NCBI GenBank assembly: GCA_025677815.1
Contig: JAIXMP010000007.1
Location: forward strand, 930,001 to 994,000
Direction: 5' to 3'
DNA: 64,000 bases
Origin: Phascolomyces articulosus
Lineage: Eukaryota > Mucoromycota > Mucoromycetes > Mucorales > Lichtheimiaceae
A program made the translations under genes and the position numbers. Below the pieces are notes generated by a model. The model had not been told where the DNA came from and searched no databases. It saw nothing but the letters and a program-made list of their open reading frames with translations. This document shows, piece by piece, positions 55,001 to 64,000 of the stretch; positions within the stretch are counted from its first letter, which is position 1; each line of letters opens with the position of its first letter.

Positions 55001-56799
55001 TAACTAAATTTTATATGTTATCTAATATATTATTACTATTTGACAGATTTTAGCTAACGTTGCTATTAAAAAAATTATTACTTTTTAATATTAAATGCTG
55101 TCGATTTATTGGGATATAGCAAGAGCATCAAGAGAATAAAAATGGACAAACAGTCGTGTTCCAGTATATTTTTTCTTGTTGGCTCCCTCAACCCCCCCTC
55201 CATAGATACGGCGGATAGAACGGGAAATGTAAAGTGGGCCCAATAGGTATAATTATAAGGCAACATGGAACTTTATTTCTATATTATAATTGTTATTACT
55301 ACGATAATAGCATTTTGTTATACACATCATATCATATCATTGCCACCTTATATATACTAAGTCGTTATATATACAAAATACGAAGGAAAAACCCCGCAAT
55401 TCTATATTTAGTTTGGATATGGATACCCGATCCAGTTTTAACTTGTCCAACAACAAACACTAAAATTGTAGTAATGAAGGATATCTTTTTTTTTTCTCAA
55501 ATTTAGAATATGTTGATCCATCAATTTTCTTTAAAGAATATCTAAATTGTTGGTTTTAACTTGATGATGATAGTATAAGACTGCATCTATTAGACTAATA
55601 ATTATTATTATCGTTACGATGGTGATCAACAACTAACAAAACAAAATGTCAAATTGTTTGTATTACAAAGGAAATTAAGTATGGTGATATGTGGCTGAAA
55701 AAAAAGGAGAACAAAAGATCGACGGTTGCATTTAGTGTAACGCAAGACCATAGCAATGGTTGGAAGTATAATAATAATTAAAGTAATAGTCATCGTTTCA
55801 AATGCCAAGGAAAGTAAATAAGTCAATATAGAGTTATACTATCATAACCCGGGAAATATCATGTTATATTATTTTAGTCCCTGCTATTGACAATAAATTA
55901 TTAGTATACTGGCGTTGTTGTATACTTTAATTAATATCTCTTCTTCTAAATCGAGTAAAAGTTGATGATGATGATCGTTATTTTTTGTAATATGATAGAT
56001 ATATTTCAAATACAGGATGGCTATTAAACTAGTCATCTCCTACTAAGTATTGATGGTGTATATTACCTGGTTTTCTATTATAAAAATATGACGACGGGGT
56101 TATATGTTTTAAAAGGTATAATGATTTAATATACCAACATATTATCTATTTTCAAGATAAAATAGATAGGATCGATGAAACATAATACAGCACACGTTTT
56201 AGATAAACAAATTATTATTTGATAACAACATTATACACAATCCAGACTCTTTTGTTTCTTGTAGTAAAATACTTTATTTGATATATCAATTTTTTTTCTC
56301 TTCTCCTTTTTTTTGGTAAAAAAAAAGATTATTACAAAGAGAATTAGATGATTAAAAATGGAAAAAGAAAAAAAGAGGGGACGAAGGGAAGTAGGAGAAG
56401 CAGGAGAGGTATATATAATAGTAATAATAATTATAATAAACTGTGTTGGTGGTATTGGTTGATGGTGATATGATGATGATAATGCATTATAAAAAAGAAA
56501 TTGCGGCAAATAATCCGCGTAAGATAAAAAAAAAAAGGAGAATAGAGGGAGAAGATGAGTCTTTTTTTTTAAAAAAAAAAACGGTATTGATGTTGTTTGC
56601 AAATGTCAATTCGAAAATAACTATAAAGGAGTTAGAAGAGGAGAGTAAAACAAAATAGAAAGTGATATATGATATATATATATGTGTGTGTGTGTGTGTG
56701 TTTGTATGCAAATAATAAAAAGAAGAGGTAACAAGTAGTAATAATAATAGTAGTAATAGTAAAAGTGTTATGTGTTATGTGTGTGTTGCTTGTTTGTTT
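52028..56799. other. 4.8 kb gene-free region
   Basis: No gene supported. Short frames at 52191-52382 (+) and 54295-54573 (+) lack motifs and splice-consistent extensions. Homopolymers are common, and a T-run joined to an A-run at about 56563-56581 forms a palindrome. A short GT tract at about 56682-56701 lies just 3' of the Skt5-like gene. Confidence 0.55.
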
Positions 56800-58809
56800 T
56801 TACATGATGGTACAGTCATCTTGATTACTACCATTATTTTTCTTTTTACTACCAGATTTTTGACCAACTGCTGGTTTTCCTTGTAATCTTTGGATGGCTC
56901 GTTTATCTCCATGTTCTGCTGCTTTCCTATACCATTCCATTGCTTCTTCTTGATTCTTTTCAGCACCAATACCCACTTCAGTAAAATAACCCACAGCATA
57001 TTCAGCTTTAGATAATTCTTTTTCTGCTGCACGACGTGCCCAAATATAAGCTTCTTCATCGGATTGTGGCAAGATGCCGGGAGAACCCACCAAATACCAA
57101 GCAGTTAAAGCAAAACATGCTTCACGATGACCTTGTTGTGCAGCAATAGTGTAATAGTGGATCGACAATGCTGGATCTTGTACGCAATTCAGTTTACCAT
57201 ATTCGTAACATTCACCAAGACGAAATGCAGAAGGTGCATATCCAAGCTCTGCTGCTTGTGCATAAAGTGATACTGTGTATTCTAGATCCACAAATACAAC
57301 ATTATCAATCCCCTTTTCGTGTAATAACGCCAATTCATGAATTGCATGTGGATATTCGGGTGTTGCAGCTTCAGCAGCTCGTTTTAACCATTTCACTCCG
57401 TCACGTGCATTTTTAGAGATACCTAATTCTCCATTGACTTCAGCTACACCTAATCGATACATTGCTCCGGGATGACTTAATGTTGCTGCTTTTCTATTTT
57501 GTTTTTAATAAAATTTAGGTTATTTTTTTTAATAAGATCTATTTTTTTTTTTTTTTTGCTCAGACTAAAACTGAATATATTTTTTATCCAGGGGCTGAAA
57601 TAATTAGTTTGGGAGTCATTAGGAAGAAAAGAGAGATGTGTGTGTATTTGTATATATATATATGACTGTGTATATTTATATGAAAGAGAGAGAGAGAGAG
57701 AAGGGGCGATTTATTTGGGGGACAACCAAAAAAAAGGGCTATTCAAATATAAAAAAAAACATGTAAATGAGTTTGATTAATTTACCTGTAAAATTGAACA
57801 GCTTTGGCACTATCTCGTCGAGATCCAAGTCCATCTTCATAACATTTTGCAGCTCTATAATCATTATAAATAAAGTTGTGATGATAAATGATATCCATTT
57901 TATATTTTTAGTAACAATACCTATAACAAATGCAACATCATCATCATAATAATGCAAGTAGTCAAGTTCCAATCATCATCGTTTTTTTTAAAAAAAAAAA
58001 GAAGAATAAACAAACCTATAAGCAGCATCAGCATGATGGTGTTTGGTTGCTTGAACAAATAAAGGAAAAGCCTTGTCAAATTCATTTTTTCCCCTTCGAC
58101 TCAGCAAACCCGAAGCATAAAGATTGCCAAGATAATATTGCGATTCTGAATGACCGCGTGAAGCTAATTGTTTTAATAACTTTTCAGCTTCTTGTAAATA
58201 TTCCCATCGTGCAGTATCTTCTTCAGTAAGAGGCTTGGCGGCCTCAACCATGAAAATGGCAAAATCACATTGAATATCGGGACTGTTTGTCTTTTTGGCA
58301 TTTTCCCGGTACATGTTGATTGTTTGCTGATATGATAATAAAGAGGCTTTACTACCCGGTTTCAAATGAGAATGATCTAATAATTGATCTGTATTGATAG
58401 AAGATGTTTCCATAATAGAACTGGCTCTTGTACTACTTCCACCTCCACCTCCGGAAGGTGTAGGTGACCGAGGTGGTGGGCCACTTACTTGCTGTGGTGG
58501 TGGTTGTTGTTGCACAAAACGACCACCACCAGGCGGAATGGGTAAAGAGTTGAAAGATCCGGTACTCCCGGTGGATGAATAAATGGAAGGGGTTGTACCC
58601 ATAGGTGGTGGGGTCGCTGGTACTGAAAGTGAGTGGTTACTCATGACTTTGTAAGGTAAAGGTGAAGGATCTAAGTGTTTTGGAGGTGGCGGTGGAAGAT
58701 TATTTCGTTGGTGGTCTATAGGCGGTGATTGCTTGAGTGGAAGCGGAGGTAGTTGATAATCTTGATTCTGGTGGTGTGCCAGATCAGTCGCTCCTGTAGG
58801 TTGCATCAT
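56800..58809 (-). CDS. SEL1-repeat protein, Skt5/Chs4-like chitin synthase activator, with CaaX box
   Basis: Three minus-strand exons (58016-58809, 57786-57854, 56800-57493) give 518 residues. The first 140 residues are Pro/Ser/Gln-rich and disordered. From about residue 200 come tandem SEL1/TPR-like repeats, such as SQYYLGNLYASGLL, AAKCYEDGLGSRRDSAKAVQ, SAFRLGECYEYGKL and EEAMEWYRKAAEHGDKRAIQ. The tail is basic (KSGSKKKNNGS) and ends DDCTIM, a farnesylation-type CaaX box. Fungal Skt5/Chs4 proteins share this order, including prenylation, and recruit and activate chitin synthase at the plasma membrane and septum. I infer the same role. A second Met directly follows the first, so the start could be one codon later. 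A generic SEL1 protein is the alternative, but the CaaX tail argues against it. Confidence 0.85.
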
Positions 58810-60290
58810 GATGAATGTAATCTATTATTATTATATATTATTATTAATATTTTTTAACGGTAGAGAATAAGAAGAAGAAGAAGAAGAAGAAAAGAAAAAA
58901 GAAAGAAGAAATGAAATAAAAAGAGAAAGGAAATAAAGGGAGGAAAAAGGAAAAATGACAAAAATAGAATAACTTTTGTTGGAGCAAAGCATTTCACTTC
59001 ATTCATTCGCGTCATGTAAACTCCTGACCTGGTTTGTGTGTGTGTATGGTGTGTGTGTGTGATATGTTAGTATTAGTATTAGTGGATCTGATGTTTGGTG
59101 TGAGTTGTAAATGTTACTTGGAAACTAACTCGTTCCCTCCGACACATGGACACACATTGATTTACTTAATTACAAACTACCACTCTAATGATCCATCATG
59201 ATAATGATGATGATAAATATATTCCTTTCTTTACAAAGAGTGGATGATTTCTCTTTTAGTATCCAAACTCACACCTTCTTCTTATTCTTCTTCTTGCCTC
59301 CGAAACGTTGACTCCTTATTATTATTATTATTTATGATTATATTTAGCAAGAAAGACACACTTTCTCTTTCTATCAACAAAGATTTATATCAAATCAAGT
59401 ATATATATATAAAATTACCCGCTAAAAACTACAAGTTCTTTTACACATGCATATAAATGGTTTATCATTAAAAAAAATAAGGGAAAGGAAAAAATAATCA
59501 AGAATAAAAATGAGACATTTTAGAACAATTAACACATACCAAAAGGATAATAATCAAGGGGATTATTATTCTTAACAAACATTCGTTAGTGTCTCTGTCT
59601 TTTTATCTCTTTCTATATTATATTATTTATAAGACGTAAAAAATAATGATTTCATATTTTGTTGATCATTTATTGTTATTATTATTAAAAAAAGTAATTT
59701 ATGTTATCATTAATAATACTTATAATAAAAACAAGTGAATCTGATGGAACTTTTCTACTTTATGTTTACTTTTTTCTTTTTTTTTGGGGGGTGAAAAGGG
59801 AAGGGAAAAGTCAAGAAGAAGGAGAAAATGAAACTGTTGTCGAAAATTTCTCTCTTTTTTGTTATTTTTTTAAGTTTGTTATATTTTCACTCCTTTGTCG
59901 TATTATATTTATATATCAATTAGTGTAGTTACTACAACAACTATCATTAATATATTCTAATAATTGCGTTGTGATATATATATATATATAATATTGAATA
60001 TAAACCATTGGACGTGACTCTAGATTGAACAACCCTTTATCTTCTCCTTTTATATCTATTCCCCTTTCTACCTTTCTTTTTCAATCCATCCCTCTTCTCT
60101 CCACTTTGTAACATCCTATCAATCGCGCCATCCTTTCAAATTTATCTATTAAAAAATCGTATATGTTATCTGTTGTTTATATTTGTTGTTATTGTTGTCG
60201 TTGTTGATCCGATAGATGGAGGATCAACTAATATAATATATATAAAGAATGAATGGCAGATATAAAATAATGTGTGTATATAATTATCAG
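58810..60290. other. Intergenic region between Skt5-like and VPS24 genes
   Basis: Upstream of the Skt5-like start: a (GAA)n tract at about 58869-58891 and A/G-rich leader DNA, with short GT tracts near 59036-59062. Further on, AT-rich DNA with TA tracts at about 59975-59990. No gene seen. Confidence 0.6.
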
Positions 60291-61477
60291 CTATCCTTTC
60301 AGTGCCTAATAAATATATATATATAAAATAGAGTTAGAAAGTCTCTCTTTCTCTAATAATGAATCATCTCTCTAACTCTATTTTCTTTACCTGTAATCGT
60401 TTTTGCATCATATCAAGTTCAGGACCTTCCTCTTCTTCATCTTCTTCTATTTGAACTTCAGGTTTCTTATCCAATGCAGGTCCGACACTTCCTGCTTCAC
60501 CCAGCATGCCTAGGGAGAATAACAAATTGTCTCTGTGTGAATCACCTCATCCTTCTTTTACACCAAATGTCCATCTTATCCTCTAAAGCTCTTACCATCT
60601 GTGATTTGGTATAAAACATTATTCACTTCTTCATCCGCTGCCTCTTCAAGATCATCATCATCCATCATTTCCATCGTATCTTCAATCATTTCATCCATAA
60701 TTCCTGCCTTTATACATATTTGTAAAACATACCATCCAATAACAATAATTTAGTAAATCCACTTTTTTTTTTCTTTCCATCCTAATCTAATACAGAATTT
60801 TTTTCCCCTTTTACCTTTGTCATTTCCATTGACATTTGTTGCATGGTATTTGACAATTCTGGCAACCGAACCAATTGATTTACCAACTTCATCACTTCGC
60901 CGCTTCTTTGTAATGTCCCTGCTACCTTAATCGTAGCTATATAGAATGATATAAGTAATTTTTATCCCATCAAATAAACAAATCAATTATTAGTTGCTAT
61001 ATCAACGAAAAAAAAAGATATAGATATAAAAAAAAGGGATTCCAACAAACAAACAAATAAAAAATATAAAATGTAAAAAAAAAATATGAGGTAGTTTGGA
61101 TTTACCTAGTTGATGTTCCAACTGCATAATAATAGAGTTCAGTTGTGCCTTGCTGGTATACAATCGATCTTTATGTCGTCGTGACCGTATTAGTTCCTTG
61201 GCGAGCATTTTACATATCTTGGTATCCCCTTTTTTTGCCGCTTGTTTTATCGATTTTTTCACCTTGACTTCTTCTGTATCAATAGCTTGAATTTGTCGTT
61301 GTATCATTCGTTGTTGTGTTCGAATTTCTTGTCGCCATTTTTTAACCTTTTTTATATATAAAAAAAATGGTTGAATGGTTAATCTATGCCTCTTTCTGTT
61401 TTAATAATAAGTCTTACCATTTCGTCTGGTGTCTTTTTTCCAAAGAACCGTTGAATGTTGGTTATTGTACTAGCCAT
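60291..61477 (-). CDS. VPS24: ESCRT-III subunit Vps24/CHMP3
   Basis: Six minus-strand exons (61418-61477, 61106-61346, 60815-60936, 60596-60707, 60391-60509, 60291-60305) give 222 residues, the same length as human CHMP3. The N terminus MASTITNIQRFFGKK is followed by the basic helical hairpin of the Snf7 fold (EVKVKKSIKQAAKKG, LAKELIRSRRHKDRLY), then AGIMDEMIEDTMEMMDDDD, an acidic linker, and a C-terminal MIM1-like helix ending MQKRLQALKG. The basic core, acidic tail and C-terminal 'mQkRLqaL' that binds Vps4 MIT domains identify ESCRT-III. The spacing and the EEMIEDT-like segment favour Vps24/CHMP3 over Vps2. It acts on endosomes in membrane scission during multivesicular-body sorting. The last coding exon is only 15 nt and completes the Vps4-binding helix. 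Confidence 0.9.
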
Positions 61478-62053
61478 CGTATAAAAAGAAGAAAAAAAGC
61501 TTATATGTATAAATATATGATAAAAGAGAATCAAGCTTTTTTTTATAATAAGAGTGATTCTTCTCCTGTATGAATTAATAAAGAATGGAGAACAAAAAGT
61601 TAAAGAGGAAAAAAAAAGGTGTAAGAGAAGAGGTGGGGCGGGCTTTGGCTGTATGATGTAAGATGCCTCCAGCGGAAAACCAAGCAATTTTGGCCGTGTA
61701 CTACATACAGAACCTATCAACTCTGATCCCACCTTTTGGATATAAAAGTTTCATGATATCTATAGCAAACTTTTCCCCCGTAATAATATCAGGTAATAAA
61801 TTCTCTTTATTATTATTTCTTTTAGATATAAGATATTTATGCCATTTATGTAGTAAAGTTGGGAAAAACGTTCTTTAAGTTTCATTTTGTTTTTAAATCA
61901 AAACACCATTGTTATAATAACTATGCCAAGAACTTTTTTTTTCCTGTTGTACAACAGTTTGTTTATGCAAGCCAAAAACAATTTTTTACGCGTTCATTTT
62001 CTTTCACACACGCATATTCATACTTGTTTCTCACAATCACAACAACAATCACA
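61478..62053. promoter_or_regulatory. Divergent promoter region of VPS24 and SDR copy C
   Basis: 576 bp separate the two divergently oriented start codons, so both promoters must lie here or overlap the genes. A GGGGCGGGC-like GC-box sequence at about 61634-61643 stands out in otherwise AT-rich DNA. TATA-like runs are too common here to assign. Shared regulation is inference. Confidence 0.4.
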
Positions 62054-63977
62054 ATGCAATTCAATGGTAAAGTCGCAGTAGTGACTGGTGCGAGTCGTGG
62101 TATAGGTCAAGCACTAGCGACTGAGCTTGTCAGAAGGGGTGTTAAAGTTGTTATTGGTGATATCCGTGATGCCGAAGGGGAGACTGTCGTTCAACAATTA
62201 AATGACAGGTATTTATTATTGTCTACAGTGTGAGGTGCAGTATAGAAATCCTCTACTGAAACGCTTTATCTTATTAAATAGCGCAAAGGAACGTGTCGCC
62301 GTATATAAGCATACAGACGTTGCTGTTTATAAAGATAATATTGAACTTTTTCAAACAGCCGAAGATACATTTGGTGATGTGGATGTAAGTTATGATTGTG
62401 ATTGCCAGTCTATATGCTTATATAATCATAACAATGAAGTGTTTTACGACTTATCCTTCTAATAACGTTTCATTATATTTAATGATAAAGATTGCCATTT
62501 TAAATGCTGGGGTAGGAACCGACTGTAATACCATATTTGGTCCTCTTGATGGTAGGACATAAACATTTCATAAACTTAATACAGCAGCAAATAAGTATTG
62601 TTTATATCAATCGACATAAAATACAATTCTTTTTTGTATATTAGATCAACGGGATGATCATTTATTCCAAGTGGATGTATTTGGTGTAGTAAAAGGTATA
62701 CATATATCTATCAATATGAATTTCTATATATAAAAATTTCATCATGACCTTATTTCTTATGGATGTTGACGATATAAATATTTAATAGGGTAAAACACAA
62801 TTATTACAGAGTGATTAGGAATGAATTCATTCACCAATTGATATGTTATACTATTATTATTTTATATTTCTACTTATTTTGGTAACAAACAACAATAACA
62901 ACAAAAGTACTAAAGTTGCAACACTTCATATGGCAAAGCATGGAAAAGGAGGATGTATCATAGCCACGGCATCAACTTGCAGTTTCCAAACACCTCCGTG
63001 AGTATTTCCCTATTCTCTCCATATTACACGTTGTTATATTTTAAAATTGTAATCGATTGTTCAAAGTTGATACTATAATAATATAATTACACAATTGTTG
63101 ATCAGGAAATAACTTATCCCATTTTCTTTTTGATTTACATATAATATAGCGCCATGGGAACGTATAATGCCGCCAAACATGCCGTTGCTGGATGGGTAAG
63201 AACTTTGGATTGGATGCCAAAAGTAACTGGTGTTCGAGTAAATGCAGGTATAGTAGTAATAAATGGTATAATAAAGATGATAATGATGAGGATCATATAT
63301 AAAATAGGATAAAGCTTCTTTTTTTCCTCGATACGTTCACATTGTCATGTGAATAATTTTAAGATTGATTTTACGATCCCATACATATATAAATAACTCC
63401 TTAATAACTTTTTTTTTGAAATTATAAAAATAGTATGTCCTGCATGGATTGGTAAGTTTTGATCCGATAAATAAGAAAAAAAATAAGGGAAAAAACATAA
63501 ATGTTCACGTTTTTTATATTTATGCTTTATTTGACGTTATATATTATTTTGCAACATAATCTACTTTTAAAATATTTTTATTATTTTATAAAACCTCCTT
63601 ATTCGTCTGTGTAAAAAAATAAACTTAAAAAAAGCACATTTTTATACATTTTTATAGATACAGATCTGTTGACAAATTTTGGAGAACGCGGGGTAGAGCC
63701 GTATTGGGATGTGGCAGATGCATTACCGCGTGCAAAAATGGAGACAGCTGTTGAAGGATTTCTAACATTGATTCAAGATGAATCTAAATCAGGTATATAT
63801 ATAATAGAAATTGATGCTTGTTTGAGGAGAAAGCCATCTTTATATTATTTCATGACATGATGTTGTTAATCCTGGCTTGTTTGTTGATCATTATACCATA
63901 CTGTTTTTTTTATATAGGATGCACACTATTGGTTCTTCCAAAAGGTCTTGAGGAATGGCCAAGGCCACCTGTATTTG
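62054..63977 (+). CDS. Short-chain dehydrogenase/reductase (copy C), 3' end outside window
   Basis: Nine exons are visible (62054-62208, 62282-62384, 62491-62551, 62645-62695, 62916-62997, 63150-63247, 63434-63451, 63658-63792, 63918-63977). By comparison with copies A and B one last exon of about 110 nt lies beyond the edge. Motifs: TGASRGIG, VVIGDIRDAEG, LNAG, Ser 143, Tyr 156 and Lys 160 (YNAAK). The position held by Asn in copies A and B is Asp 117 (FQVDVFGVV). Intron positions differ from A and B: the 16-nt microexon is fused to its upstream exon, an intron has appeared after GVVK, and the exon after VNAG is split to leave an 18-nt exon encoding VCPAWI. For the intron after GVVK, the acceptor at 62914-62915 keeps the frame, whereas the AG at 62906-62907 would break it. 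Substrate unknown. Confidence 0.82.
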
Positions 63978-64000
63978 GTAAGGACCTTTTTTTTTTATTT

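Overview
The window looks like a piece of a filamentous fungal nuclear genome, most probably an early-diverging (Mucoromycota-like) fungus. This is an inference from four things: compact genes interrupted by many short GT-AG introns; very AT-rich, microsatellite-laden intergenic DNA; proteins typical of filamentous fungi (an Ecl1-like zinc-finger protein, a Skt5-like SEL1 protein with a CaaX tail, an alpha-arrestin with a PY motif); and retention of DHX35, which budding yeast lacks. There is no bacterial-style operon, rRNA, tRNA or CRISPR array. All exon boundaries below are my own, placed by splice consensus plus reading-frame continuity.

Layout. 0-1.1 kb: 3' part of a secreted or membrane-anchored DUF7137-like protein (+). 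1.1-5.6 kb: no gene. 5.6-6.1 kb: Ecl1-like protein (-). 6.1-15.4 kb: gene-poor DNA with microsatellites, hairpin repeats and a retroelement tail fragment. 15.4-17.6 kb: RRM protein (+), followed closely by the DHX35 helicase (17.9-20.5 kb, +), which converges on an alpha-arrestin (20.7-23.0 kb, -). 23.0-28.8 kb: gene-poor, with a second retroelement tail. 28.8-41.7 kb: one giant 18-exon HECT ubiquitin ligase of the HUWE1/Tom1 family (+; 3,794 residues). 42.1-47.5 kb: three short-chain dehydrogenase (SDR) copies, one of them a clear pseudogene. 50.4-52.0 kb: AAAP amino-acid transporter (-). 52.0-56.8 kb: no gene seen. 56.8-58.8 kb: Skt5/Chs4-like SEL1-repeat protein (-). 60.3-61.5 kb: ESCRT-III subunit Vps24/CHMP3 (-). 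62.1 kb to the edge: a fourth SDR copy (+), truncated by the window.

Themes. Several proteins belong to ubiquitin-dependent membrane-protein turnover: an arrestin adaptor with a PPxY motif, a HECT ligase, an ESCRT-III subunit and an amino-acid permease as a possible cargo class. Fungal neighbours are usually not co-regulated, so I treat this as probable coincidence. The most distinctive content is the SDR family, with a conserved 16-nt microexon, intron turnover, a frameshifted sister and an Asn-to-Asp change at a usually conserved active-site position. Other notable points are the HECT catalytic cysteine codon split by an intron, several 15-18 nt microexons, and a 402-nt intron with opposed pyrimidine- and purine-rich halves that stays open in frame for about 100 codons. 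I saw no convincing wholly new molecular system.
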